Below, piece by piece: positions 44,701 to 57,584 of a stretch of 64,000 nucleotides of DNA. The position numbers were made by a program, and so were the translations under genes. The notes under the pieces were generated by a model. That model saw only the letters and a list, made by a program, of their open reading frames with translations. It searched no databases and was not told the DNA's origin. Position 1 is the stretch's first letter, and each line of letters begins with the position of its first letter. Location of the stretch: positions 2,356,001 through 2,420,000 of the forward strand of contig NC_064682.1 in NCBI RefSeq assembly GCF_023278565.1, written 5' to 3'. This DNA is from Colletotrichum lupini (Eukaryota > Ascomycota > Sordariomycetes > Glomerellales > Glomerellaceae).

Positions 44701-47700
44701 ATTAAGGAGAAGACGCTATCTCTTTTAATATTTAAAAAAAAGGAATATAATACTAAGTAAATCTAAGGGTAGCTAGAGGGGTCCTTTTTATATTACTTAG
44801 ATCCTTTAAATACTAAGCTCGTATAAGTATTTTATACGAGCAAAAGGTATAGCCTAGACAATTTTTATAAGGTTATCCTAAATACTAGGGCATCGTAATA
44901 GTTAACTAAAAGAAAAGGGTAATTCTAAGCGCTATAAAAGATCGCGCTAGTAATACTTAATACGTTAATAGCGGGTATTATAAAGATTAGTTTTAGCCTA
45001 AGTAGGGAAATCGTCGCCCTAAGTATAATAAAAATAAAAATATACTTCGGAACGATAACTTTCTATATTTTACCCGTTAATACCCTATTTCTCTTATATT
45101 TAAAAAATATAGATCGACTAAGTATTATATTCGATAATATAAAGAATAGAATCTCTAGTAATAAGTACTTCGAAATAGTTAAATAACGATAGGGGCATAC
45201 GTTTATAAAACTTACTAATAACACGAAGTTAATTAATTACCTAACGGAAAGTGAGCTTAGAAAACTATACTAGAGATTTAGGTACCCGTCGGTTATAAGG
45301 TTATATAACCTCCTAAAGTAATTAAATAATAATAATATTAAAATAGGGGCACTAGAGTAGTTAACGAAAGTATATTACTAATACTAAATAAATACGCAGA
45401 GCCTACGCAAATTTAAGTTTAAATTGCGTAATAAGCTTAACTTTAATTAGGAAATAGTCGTCGATATCTTCTACTTAAATAGTCGGCTAGTACTATATAT
45501 AATCGACGTAGCTATATCTTTCTAAGTAGGGCAATTCCTCTAGGATTTATAAATAAAAATAGTATAAGTAGCCTTATAAAAAAGCTAAATTAATATATAC
45601 TAAGGACCGCTAAATAATATTAAAACTAACGCTAATATTAGCTTTAAGTTAGTAGAATTTAGGGATAATACGACGGCTTACGGTATATAGCTAAAAATCG
45701 TACCCGTTAAAGCGCACTATAATATTAAAAAAGTAGAAAGGGTATACTAATAATTAAAAAGGGCGTTTAGAATTATTAAAGAGGAAAATCCGGATTCCAC
45801 CGACGACGAATGCTTCTAAATAGCACTTAAATACTATAATAATACTATAGGGCCTAACGGACTTATACTAACGCTATTAATATTTAGAGCATATTTAAAA
45901 ACGACCTTAGCCTTGCTACCGTCGCTAGGTATAAGCTAACGAGCCCGAGTAATTAAAAAAATAATACGAGCACTGCGCGAGGTAAGTATAAAAAAATAAG
46001 TTAACGAAGTAATTACTATGCGTAATAGGCCTAATATAGGGGATAATCTAGATATACTATTAAATTCGGATATACGAGTATAGTACGAAATTACTTGATA
46101 ATAAGCTAGGCTATATAAATTAATTTCTATTAACGAGCGCTTTTATATAGTTACGAGAGATCGTAACTAGCTACTTAAAATATTAATTACGGTAGTTAGA
46201 CCGTACTATATAGATCCTAACGAGGTAATTTCTAATTTATAAAAAAAAAAAGAGCTAGAGGAAATTATATAACCCGCGGTAGAGGCATAGGAAATTATCT
46301 TTAACGAAATCGTTATAGTAGTACTAATAGACGACGAGGAAGAGGAAATTGCTAAAAGGGTACTAATACTACTAATAAAACATGATAAAAAACTACGATA
46401 GTAAGCCCTAACGTAGCAATTTATTATTAGTAACGAGGTAATGAATACTTTTTATATAGTAAAAGAGAAAGCCGATTTCGAGTTAGTAGTTAAACTACGT
46501 AAAGAAGGCGTAATTATAATTACTAAAAAGCCGTATAAGGGATTAGATCTTATCGAAGTAAATACTCTTTGCGATCGAGGGGTCTATTAATTTATTTTAT
46601 ATAACTTAGAAAAATATATAAACCTCTATATATTTAAATTACGAATAGTTCGTAAAATTAAAAAGAAAGGAATACCCTAGCCGTATAAGAAGTCTAAATA
46701 CGTAATTTAGGGGTATAGCGACGTTAAAAAAGTAACGCTACTTATATAATTACTTATTATATAGCGCTATAGCTAACGATTAATAATAGTATTAATAGTA
46801 TCGCTACGGAAAAAGGGATACGAGATTTAGAGCCGTAATATTACCTAGGCCTATACCTAATCGGCCACAGGGCTTATAAGGAAAATCCTAGCCTATTTAC
46901 TAAAGGAAATAGCTAGTAAGTACCTAGAAAGTACGATTATTAAAGTGCTTAAGCCACTATATAGGCTCGCAGAATCGGGCACCTATTAGTAAGCTACTTA
47001 TTACGATTTTTATATTAATTAACTATTAATAGTTATTTCTATATATAACCCGTACTTATTAGTTACGGAGTACGAAGGCGACTAATTTAGGATCGTCGGA
47101 ATGTAAACTAACGATATATTAGGCCTATTTAATATTAACTTTATAAAAAAAGAGGATAAGGAGCTATAAAAAGCGGGCTTTATAATAAAGCTAAAAAAGG
47201 TTCTTATAATAAATACCCCCCTAGTATTTAATAATAGGATTCTTATAATTAAAAAGGAAATTGTCGTTTTTTAATAAAAGGGGTAGGGCGAGAAAATTAA
47301 CCTCGTCGATCCGAACGTAATTAATATTAAAAAGTAGTATAAAGCTAAGCTCGCGCGAGGGGTATATATTATAAGTATTTATTAACCTAAGGTAATTTTT
47401 AATTATATTAAAGTAGCGTAAACTATAAATCTAACTAAATAAGACGTCGAAGTATTTAATAAGCGGCTTAAGTAGTAATAAACGAATCTCGATCGAGGTC
47501 TCGTTTACTACTTAATCGACTTTATAACTAATAAGCTCTACGTCTTCGTTAATAGGTTATTTATAAATAATAACGACCTTATTTCGTAATTAAAGTATAT
47601 TATTATCCTAGCTAATAAGAGTATAGGCGAGAGCGAATTTACTATATATAGTAATATAATTTACTACTCGTTAATTAAAAATAAGCGGGTAACGAGAAGT

Positions 47701-48170
47701 ATATTAATATCGGAGGTTTATAATATAATTAACGGCGTTAACCTCTCTTACGCAATTTTAATAACGCTAAGGAAGATTACTAATCGAATTAGCTTTTTAC
47801 TTATTCTAATAGTTATTTATACTAATTCTTATTTATTATATAAATACTTTATTAAATTAGGAACGATAAAGAAAAAAAGGCTTATAATTAATATTATAGC
47901 CCTTAGGTAATCGTACGAAAGGTATAAAATACTCGAGATCCGTTAGATTAATAATAAAAATAACCTCGTAAACGCTTTTATAAAAGTAGTATTAAATAAG
48001 GGATTAGAGCAATTTATAAGTAGTAAAAAAGTTACTATATAAATAAAGGGATAGGTTATATAAAAAGAGTAAAAAAAAGAAGGAAAAAGAAACGACTTAG
48101 TAAACGGGCCTAAGGTCGAATTATACCTCTAACCGTAGTAGTTAAATTAATAAAAAAAAGAGAAAGTTAG

Positions 48171-48375
48171 TATTGGATTAGAAGTCTAATTTAACCGTAG
48201 TATATAGCTAACTATATAGGGGCTAATTAGGGGCCCTATTTATAATTATTATAGCTAGCCTAACTTACGGTTAGAACCTCCTTTTTATACCTACTACGCA
48301 GATATTTATATAGTTTAATTAATCTCTTCGTCAACTACGGTTCGAACTAACTACCCTGTAATAGGGATACTAACA
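48171..48375 (+). repeat. 3' LTR of copia copy 2
   Basis: 205 bp, from TATTGGATTAG to GGGATACTAACA, followed directly by the TATGG duplication and MFS coding sequence. Confidence 0.93.
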
Positions 48376-49504
48376 TATGGCGATAGGGCGAGCTGTGGTT
48401 GCAGACCTTTACGGGCCGGGAGAAAGGCCTGGGCCGATGGCTTTCTACTCTTTCGGAACCATCATGGGCCCAACCCTTGGTCCCGTGCTAGGTGGTATAG
48501 TTAATGGAAATCTTGGTTGGAGATGGGTATTCTGGCTGGCTGCCATCTTGGTATGATCCGTCTCCATTTATCCGTGCCGTGCCGCAATCACTGACGTGGC
48601 AATGACAGGCTGCTGTTGCTGCAGTTGGCTTGTTGTTTTGGTTACCAGAGACTCATCAACCAACAATCGAACGCTTGTTGACGTCAGAACCGCATGAGTC
48701 TCACCGGAATCAACAGCACCATGTCAGAGGACTCTTAGCGAGGCTGCCTTCTTTCGATAACCTCCGCCGAAGTTTGTGCAGTGCATGGCTTCTCCCACTC
48801 AAAGTCGCGAGCCACTTGACTTGCCTGGTACCCCTCCTCATGATCTGCGTTTTCAATGGAACTGTCAACATGATCTTGTCGTCTCTGGGCACTGTTTACC
48901 AAAATCATTTTGGATTTCCAGCTTTAACCGTGGGTTTATCATACTTGGGAATAGGATTTGGGGGGATCAGTGCACTAGCATTTTCAAAAAAGTTGATGCA
49001 GTTCGTTGCGACGAAATTTCCGGAGGATGAAGACAGGAAGCATGCCAGTCTCTTACTTTTAGCATCGGGGGCACTTCTGCTTCCAGCGTTAGGCCTTTTA
49101 TGGTATGGATGGTCCGTCGCAACACACACATCTTGGATCGTACCCATCATTGGACTATATTTCTTCGGCTTTGGCTACATGGCTGTGCAGGTAAGGAAGC
49201 CTGTATATTGCTAGTGTTTTAATGCTGACGAATGTCTTAACAGCTCTCGCTACTCATCTTCGTCGTTGAGTCCGTACCGGGCTTTTCAGGCTCTGCAGGC
49301 GCCGCTTTCACTGTTGCCTCGTCTATAGGGGGGTCCATCATTCCTTTGTCAACCTTCCCAATTTACGAGAAGGTTGGTTATGGATGGGGGAATACGATCA
49401 TTGCTGGTATTGAGATACTGCTTTGTGCTGCTTCAATGACTATGTACTTGTGGACGAGGAAAGCTGGCGCCCAGTTGCCTTTAAAGGTCCATATACATAG
49501 ATAG
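48376..49504 (+). pseudogene. 3' part of the interrupted MFS transporter gene
   Basis: Three exons (48376-48550, 48609-49190, 49244-49504) are open and in phase. They encode AIGRAVVADLYGPGER, a run of membrane helices (FGTIMGPTLGPVLGGIV; GWRWVFWLAAIL; AAVAAVGLLFWLPETH), and a cytoplasmic loop. More helices follow (LVPLLMICVFNGTVNMIL; LLLASGALLLPALGLLWYG; GLYFFGFGYMAVQ), and the last exon has VGYGWGNTIIAG. This is the DHA1 drug:H+ antiporter type, in which PETH ends the first half. No RIP-type stop is seen on this side. Without the 5' half beyond the retrotransposon, it cannot make a full 12-helix transporter. It is tail-to-tail with the CorA-like gene, 60 bp apart. Confidence 0.88.
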
Positions 49505-49564
49505 CAAAGATGTCCGAAATACAGTAAGCCTCCATGTTTTTCCTCTGCCTTCGCTGTGACTTTT

Positions 49565-51374
49565 CTAAACGTCACTCTGGTTCTGTTGTACGGCTCTTAA
49601 CCTTCGCCAAGCTACAACCATCATCTGGCGATGGAAAGACCATCGAAGCATCAGATAGGCGAGAAGGAGAGATGCCGCAGCAATGCCTATCCAAATACCA
49701 AGCTTCGCATAGCTACCTTCATTCAACTCTTGTAGGTTCATGCCAAATATCGATGTTGAAAATGAAAGTGGTAAAAAGAAGAAACCAAGGGTCGACAATT
49801 TCCGCACGGTTTCTCCCTGATGGATGGTTCTTTGAGAATCATCAATCATAGCCGCATTTGCCAGCATCGAGGTACTTTGCAAGTAATCCTCACTGAGCCT
49901 GATAGCCCGGCGCTTCATCTTTTGGTAGTCGCGTTCAATCAGCCGATGTGACATGTCGGCTTTCCTCAACCCACTCTCCGATTTGGCCGTGGTCCAATTA
50001 TTACTGTCTTTCGCCTCCAGAAATTCGCATATTTCTTCCAGGCTTTGCGCATGTCGATCGAGGATCTGCTTGTTGTGCACCAAATTCCACACTGTCAGTC
50101 TTTTGTCGAACTCTGTCTCGGCAAGAACTGCGGGCTGCATGTCCTCTTCGAGAAGATGCTGCAACTTGTCCAGAAATTGCGCTTCGGAAGCCACCGCAAA
50201 TCTGAAAATACCGCTCAGGCTGTAATAAGTATCCTCTAGCATTGTATCGCTATCAAGAAGTGTGTCGAAGGCCTCATGTAATAGCTTGAAAGTTGCTGGC
50301 TGTGATACAAAGCTTTCATCATCGTCTGTTTGTTGATAGCGTGGTCGCGAGCCTCCCAAAATCTTTTCGTCGGCGAAAAAAGTCCCAGGTCGATGTTGTG
50401 TCGTAGCCCAATACCTAACAGGCATGCCTGTGTATTCCAAAAGCTTCGAGTTCCAGGGACCTTTGTCATCAGGTCCAAACCCACTTCCGAAGTCTAGCCA
50501 AACGACCGCTGGCCCAAGTCAGATGCTGCCGCTATAGCCAAGGAAGGTACCTTTGATAATACTTACCAGTCCAATGTTTGGAATCGTTCTGCCTGTCCGT
50601 CACACAAATTGATATCGTCTGTTCCAATGAAACATGCTGGCGATCAAGCACAAAGAAGTTTCTAGCCATTGACATTCCATGCTCAAGTTCAGGCCCATAT
50701 CGGTCCCAGCTCTTAAGATATTGCTTCATAAGACTGGAAATCTGCTCTCGTAGATTTGAAAGCCTTCTTTGTTCTTCCTGTTCCGATCGCTTGATGTTGT
50801 TGTGAGCGAATCGTGTACCCAGCGTTGTAAGTTTCAACTGCATCATTTGGGTCTTGGATGACGGTAAAGACGCATCTGAATACTGTTGTTCCTGAGAAAA
50901 GGGGCTCGCGGCAGAGAAATGAAGATGTCGACGGTAGAACTCTGGCTCGAGAGAAAGCTTATGCCCAATGACATTCAGCCATCGTGCCGGCTGATAGCCC
51001 CTTAAAAACACGATGGTGCCACCAACGCGGCAGGAGTTTACTTGGTCTAAGGACGTTTCGAGCTCTTCTAGAGTTCTCACATCGTGTCTAATGGGGCTGC
51101 TAGCCCCTGGGACATATGTCCGCAGGTGAACGAAGGCATCGCCGTTAGGTGCATTTTCAACATATTCAACAGATTGTTGGTCTTCCCCGGATGGGTGATA
51201 GGGCGCCCCCAAGAATGACGACAGCGGGCCGAGAGTGCTGAAAGTGTAGAACGAGTTTCCGCTATGTTTTCTGGACTTGAAATCGATTCGCTGTGCGTAC
51301 ACTTGCTCCTCAGATGCCCTTGCTGATACAATGTTAATCCTGCACTTGGATATTTCACAATGGGGGGATGTCAT
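49565..51374 (-). CDS. CorA-like Mg2+ transporter family protein
   Basis: Two exons (51374-50567 and 50508-49565) encode 583 aa, joined in phase at HWT|AVVWLDFGSG. The C-terminus has the CorA hallmark: a hydrophobic helix ending in the signature GMN (STSIFGMNLQEL, about residues 520-530), then a second helix (WIGIAAASLLLAYLMLRW) and a short basic tail. The long N-terminal region (about 500 residues) is helical and charged, as in CorA cytosolic funnels, but longer than in bacterial CorA. This is the large fungal CorA-like type often annotated as a hypothetical protein. Transport of Mg2+ or other divalent ions is inferred from GMN. It is the first intact gene after the transposon-split MFS gene. 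Confidence 0.87.
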
Positions 51375-52097
51375 TCACCTCGGATGAGACTCGGCCGAGC
51401 CGCTGTCGAAAAGGTTGGCTTTTCTTCCATTCTACAGAATATAAGAATTGAACCACTGGAAGAACATGGGAGGTAGTTGCCGAGATTTCGTGCTACACTC
51501 CGTAACTTCTTGGTACTGAGAGTTGAGAGCTAGGACGAGCTACATGCCCTTGGTTCACAGGCGCTGCCATATTGTTGTCCGGGATAATGCGTTTATAAAG
51601 ACAAGAAGAACCGAGAGAGGTTTACAAGCAGATCCAAATGTGTCTGCCTGTAGCACGCAGCCTGCTTGGTTGGGGCGGCCTCCCAAGGCGAAACGCCGCG
51701 GAAGCGCCAACCGGAGCTCCAACTCCCCAACATGGTCACCAGTGCGGTTTAGATAAGAGAGTGTGGTTACACAAATGTCGAGGTTGTACAAGGATTACTT
51801 TTCAGCGTCAAAATCGGACCAGAGACCCTGGTCTAGAATCTGAGGCGCTATTTTTGGCTGGTACAAATTTCGGTGGCTTGGTGAGAAGCCTTGCTTTGCA
51901 TCCCGAGGCATGGACATGTCACGTAGTACCGTAGCCTTAATTTTCGTAAAACATGCCAGTGCAGAATGCATGTGGATTTGCCTTGAACATTAGAGATTGC
52001 CGTTCAACCCCGATCACTCTAGGATCAAACAATATAGGTGGATCCGGCTCTCCGTCCTTCGTCTAAAGTCGTTGGCGACGGTCCGACGATTTTATGG
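51375..52097. other. intergenic, no gene recognised
   Basis: This is the CorA-like promoter side and the left flank of the TIR element. Frames at 51523-51934 overlap on both strands and match nothing. Composition is near normal up to the TIR edge. Confidence 0.5.
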
Positions 52098-52102
52098 GGA
52101 CA

Positions 52103-52135
52103 TACGGCAGACTGCAAGAGGCACTCTGCCAAAAC
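52103..52135 (+). repeat. left terminal inverted repeat
   Basis: 33 bp starting TACGGCAGACTGC, with its inverted partner at 56996-57028. Confidence 0.88.
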
Positions 52136-55100
52136 CGTTCTTTCTAATAGACCTACGGCTACCGTAAATTTTAGGCATTAATAGCGCAACTTTCTTATAT
52201 ATATAAATAAATATTATAATAAATCCTATATATTATTATAAGGAATTGCTTATGACTATAAGTAATAATAGTTATATAAGGGCGGTTATGCCGCTTAGTA
52301 AAAGTAGGGTAGCTAGGGGGTATATCCTCCTTACTAATTTCTATTACTAATCAATTTCCCTTTCTTCTTAACTAACCTAATATTCTTTAAGTAAGGTAAG
52401 TAATCCGCTTATGCCCCTATAGTTACTTATTAGTAATTATATTTTACTTTATTATACTTTATACCCTTTTTTATTTTATTTTTATTATTATTACCTAATT
52501 ATATACGTAATTATAAGTATAATATTCGCGATTTATTAATTAGAAATATTAATTAGGTATAATTAGGTAATTTTATACGTAATTACTAGTGTAATTTTTA
52601 CTAATTAATAATTATGCTTTTTCTTAGGTTAATATATGCGTAATTATAAGTGTAATTACGCGTATATACCTATTTATAATTTAATTCTTTTTATTTACTT
52701 TTTTTTTTAGTATTAACTATTTACGTATATATACTAATAATTTCGTATAGGACACTCCCTTTCTTAATAATTGCGTATACCGTATAATATTTATAATAAG
52801 TACTTAATATAGCGTTCCGGCCCGTATTAAGGGTATATAGCTCCCGACGGTCCCCGTATACTAACCTACGTAATACCCTAACGACCTTACGTTTTATAAA
52901 ATAACTTCTTACCTCCTTACTAATACGTATACTTCTATATAATAGCTTCTTTATTATACGGATTCTTATATTATTTATAGGCTTTTTATCTTCCCTTTCG
53001 AAGACTTTTTATTAGATCTATAACCTAAGTATTATATAAGTTAGTATATACTACCCTATACTATTTAATATTACTATACTAACCTATATAATCTAGCCCT
53101 AGCGTTAGATTAAGCTTAACCCTAAGATTATTAAAAATAGCTATTATATACTTTTAGATATTACTATAACTCGTACTTAGGCTTTTAATACTATTTAGAT
53201 AACTATATATAGTAACGCTAAGACTAGTACTAAGTTGTGTGCCCGTTATAAGGCTAGTAAAAGCATTTTTACTAATTACGTTACTTTTATAAATAAGGGC
53301 TACTCTAATTATAACTATATATTTATTATATACGAGTATATGCTCGTTACGCCTCCTATTATTACTTATATATTACCCTATACTACCTCATATCTATCTA
53401 TAGTTTATTAATAGTTCGTACTAGCTTATAATATGCTTATTAAGGTCGTTAAGCGCGGTCGTAACTATAAGGGCCGTAGTAAAGTCTATATCGGCGCTCT
53501 ACTTAAGTCTCTAAGTATTATCCCCGCTATATACCTCCGTATAATAGCAAAAGCCCTTAAATAAATAGCTAAGTAGGCTAAAGATAATAAAGAGGGTATA
53601 TATAATAATATATAGGATTATAAAGAGCGTTACTAACTTATATAAACTCCGAGTAAAGAGTAATTAATTCGATATTTTTATATAGTATAGTATAGGAGTT
53701 TATATAGGTATATATTAAGATATAGTACGGTTAGGCTTAATACCTAAGTAATAAGGCCCCTATAGGGTTATAGGGTACTTACTAGCTATAAGCTAGAGTA
53801 TATACGCTTAGTTTAGCCCGTAAGAGGCCGTAACTAACTATATAAAAGCTCCCCCTAAAGTTTAACGTTTTTAATAAAATTACAGAACTTTTATTTATCG
53901 TATATTATTATTATATATTTTTCTATCCTTGTTAGCGTTATAGATCCCCGTAAGCGTTTATATTTCTATATATATACTTATAAGACCTAGTAAGTAAAAG
54001 GATACCCCTATATATTACTATAATTATATATAAATATTTACCCCTTATTTAAAATTCCTTTTTTAGTTTTTTACTTTATATATTACTACTTTTTTAGAAT
54101 AGTACGACCGCGTATTGATTTTTTACTATATTAAACGATAATTATTATAAAGTTAGAGAGTAATTAGACTTATAATATAATTATTATATATATCTTTATA
54201 GTTTTTAATATTAGAATTATAAAGCGAACTTTCGAACGTTAACTTACGAAATAGGACTTATAATAAGAAGAGCGTACGGTCTTTTCTAAGGATTTATTAA
54301 TTCGTATTTAAGAATTATTTTTTTAATAATGCTTAAACGATAAAGATATCCTTTTTTAACTCTAGTCTAAAGGATTTATAATTACGGCTATAGGATTATT
54401 AATACTTCGTTAATAAAATTAGCTTTAGTAATAATAAATATTAGAATAGCTTATAATTATATAATAACGATTAGAAGAGTTTTTTTTTAGTATACTAGAA
54501 GTTACTTACTATGTTAAAGGGTATAGTAAAGAGTATTTTTATATATAGGTTCGTTAATAAGCTTATATTATTAGCCGAGATAAACTATACTTTATATATT
54601 ATAAAACCTTTTTATAATAAGTTTAAGATCGGTTAAGTAAGATAAAGTACTATTATAAAAGGTTTATAACTCTTAGATTAAATTATATTTAGTTTTTAAA
54701 TACGTACGATAAGCTTTTACTATTTAGATTTAAGATTTATACTAGTATTAATATTTATTTACGGTTTATTATATAGTTCTATATAGGGGTTTTTACTTAT
54801 ACGTCCCGGAATATACTTATATAATATTTTACCGTTATTTAATAACGGGGATTTATACTATTATAAGTTCGTTTAGACTGAGGGAAAGAAACCGTTTTTA
54901 TGTCTAGTATTTATTACTACTTTTTATAATACTATTTAATAATAAAAAGTCTAATTATATTCTATAATTACTAGATCTTTAGTAAAAGTATTTATAACGT
55001 TAAGATTAAGAGTTAGTAGAATTGTTTTTATTAAAGTAGATTAGTATATTAGTAGGTAAGTAATATATATCTTAGTATATATAAGTATACTTACGTTTAT

Positions 55101-56995
55101 AAGAATACTTCTAACTACTTAAGTTCTAAGGGCTATTTTATATAGATATACTCTCTAACTAGATTGTATTTCTATTTACGTATATGCTACTAATTCGTTC
55201 TAATTTTATTAACTTTATATAAATTTAGAACTCTTATCGAATTCGTTATTAAAAAGGTCGCCCTTATGTTATTTCTAGTTAGCTATAGTAACTATATTAT
55301 TAACTTACGTTACGAATTATATAAGACTTTATATAGCTAATTAACTAAGACTAAGTTTAATAACTATTAAACGCTATTTAGAATAGTAATAATCTAGACG
55401 TATATTTTTTTAAAGTTATTTTATAGATTTATACTTTAATTATTAAGGGCTCCCTAACTATATTAACTAAAAGTACGAAGTTTAGCGAGGCTAATTATCC
55501 TTATTTTGAAGCGTATTAATATTTTCATATTTGTTTAAAGTAGTATATACACAATAAGTTCTAACTAGAAGTTATTTTACTTAGTAAACTATAAAGTAGT
55601 ATTATATAAGTTAAGTAGAGATTAGAAGACTTTAGAATTAATCTTAGAGTATTAGATAGCTTTATAATTACGAGCGATACTAAGGACGAAGAGGAATTAT
55701 AAATATAATTATAGTTTATTTTAAACTATTTATTAATAAGAATACTCGTTTCTATCTTTATAGTATACTAAGGTATTTACTATTATGAACTTTATTTTTT
55801 TGTCGAACTATTATAATCTTATTTTTCCTATCGTTTTTATTTTTTTTAACCTTTTTCTTAGCTTTTACTTCCTTCTTAACGAATTTTTTTTTTTACTTAA
55901 CTAATAATTCCTTTTTAATCTTTATCGTTAGTTTAATACTAATACTTATTAAAAACCGTGTTTTCGAAATATTTTTATACGTCGTTTTGCCTAAAGTTTT
56001 AGTTATAATTGGCTTTATATAACTTTTTCCCTTCTTTACTAACTAAGGTTTAATAATTAGCAACTTAATTCTAGTTTAAGAAATAATAGAAAGTTAGTAA
56101 TTGTTTTTTTTATATAAGATCGTAGTTTTAAAGAGGAATTTTTTTAAACTTATAGCTTCGTACGCTACTTTACGGTACTCTAAGATATTATAAGGATTCT
56201 TTATATTAATTAAAAATACTATTTATTTTATTAAAAGAATTTACTAGTTTGTTATAAAATATAAAATAATAAATTATATTATATTTTAATATAAAGTAAA
56301 CGTTAAGAAGCGATTGAACTAAACTTTCTTAATAAACTTCTTAATAACTTAGACGTTAGTATAAGTTATTATTTTGAAACTATTAAGTTCGTTTTTAAAA
56401 AAGGATGCGTTATATAATATAATAGAGATATTAATTATTAGTAATTATTTTAGCTCTTTTTTTATCTACTAAATACTTCGTTCCCGCTCTTTTAAGCTTA
56501 TAAAAAGAGACTTTATTAATATCGAGGCTTATACGTTTATACGTTCTTATTATATAAAAAGGGTAGAGTTTATACGAGTATTATTATTAATTAGTCGTTT
56601 TGGAATAGCTTTATGAGGAGGTATCGTGAGGTTAATTAGTTTAGTAACGTCTTATATAGAGACTAGAAGTTATTATAAATCTATACTATAATATTTATAA
56701 GCGAGCTATTAGTTTAATAACTTAAGTAAAAAGTAATTTTTACTTATAAAAAGGTAAAAAGTAATAGTTATTTTTATAATAAAGTTATAAAGAGAAAAAA
56801 AACTTTTATATCGGGGTATAATATTACGTAATTTTATATACCGCCGTACGGTTTAATATATTATAAAATTAAAATATCTCTTAAGCCGTAAATCTTTATA
56901 ACCCCTATTTATAAGTTATTATATTAGTTTAGACCCTATCCTGGGTAGTGGGGTAACCGTAAAATACGATTTCTGCTTTGACATATAAAAAAAGT

Positions 56996-57028
56996 GTTTT
57001 GGCGGAGTGCCTCTTGCAGTCTGCCGTA
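56996..57028 (-). repeat. right terminal inverted repeat
   Basis: 33 bp; the reverse complement starts TACGGCAGACTGC and differs from the left copy at one position. Confidence 0.88.
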
Positions 57029-57033
57029 GGACA

Positions 57034-57584
57034 GCCCGATACGACCCACTTTATAAAGCCGGCCCGCATTATGGTTTAAGAAAATCCGCGCTCCCATTTG
57101 ACCCATGTTCCCGATACATGTGAGAAGTTTCACCTAGAACTGAATCTAAGGAGTTGTGGTTATTCGGGAAAGGGCATAGAACGTAGAATACACCATTCGT
57201 ACAGGCTAAAGCCCAGTGATCATCATTCCTCTAGCAGGCGCCTGCTTCTTTTAAAAACCCGTCTGCTTCCCATTGGTGAAGAGCCACCTTCTTCCGCACA
57301 ACTTTGAGCTCAAATGGAAGACGAATAGCATGCGTGTCTTGAGCTCCAGATTCTACATGTGAGCGAAGAATTTGCGGAAAAAGTGAAGCAACATAAAATA
57401 CCTAGACACGAACTCCACCGGGACCGGTATCCAAGGGAGGATGGCAAGTGTCGGGTCCTGGCTTCAATCATCCTCTGCCTTCTTTGAAGCGCCAGTAAAG
57501 AAGGCAATGAGTATCATCTAGGCTCCCCACATACAGATGAAGCTCATAGTTGCATATATAATGACTGCGCTTTGGCAACTTTCT
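57034..57584. other. intergenic, no gene recognised
   Basis: Right flank of the TIR element. Short frames only, and no repeat beyond the element boundary. Confidence 0.45.

Larger units (their letters stand above)
41526..48375 (+). mobile_element. Ty1/copia LTR retrotransposon, RIP-mutated (copy 2)
   Basis: The element is 6850 bp, the same family and orientation as copy 1, with 205-bp LTRs. The target duplication is TATGG on the right (48376-48380) and TATAG on the left (41521-41525); the single mismatch is itself TpG to TpA. Internal order matches copy 1: integrase about 45330-45940, RT about 46900-47120 (LKPLYRLAESGTY), RNase H about 47700-48000. The polypurine-like tract is just before 48171. 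About 42040-42390 does not align with copy 1's 33460-34030. After that the copies realign at AAGGAAGCTATTTAGAGATT. All frames are destroyed by TAA/TAG. Confidence 0.95.
52103..57028. mobile_element. RIP-mutated DNA-transposon-like element with 33-bp terminal inverted repeats
   Basis: The element is 4926 bp. Left end TACGGCAGACTGCAAGAGGC (52103 on) recurs in inverted orientation at the right end (to 57028); over 33 bp there is one mismatch (T against C). Direct repeats GGACA flank it (52098-52102, 57029-57033). The interior from about 52180 to 56930 is extremely AT-rich with dense TpA and no usable frame. The outermost ~80 bp at each end keep more GC. Superfamily is not assigned: the 5-bp duplication and TACGGCAG ends do not match a family I can name with confidence. 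If TA were the duplication, the TIR would begin CGGCAG. Confidence 0.8.

Noticed and set aside
32946..48375. A single tandem or nested element instead of two insertions
   Set aside because: Each copy has its own LTR pair and its own target duplication (AAAAG; TATAG/TATGG), and different host genes flank each.
52103..57028. Reading the TIR element as a Tc1/mariner with TA duplication
   Set aside because: TA does flank CGGCAG on both sides, but the exact GGACA repeat outside TACGGCAG is a better fit, and 4.9 kb is long for that group. Left unassigned.
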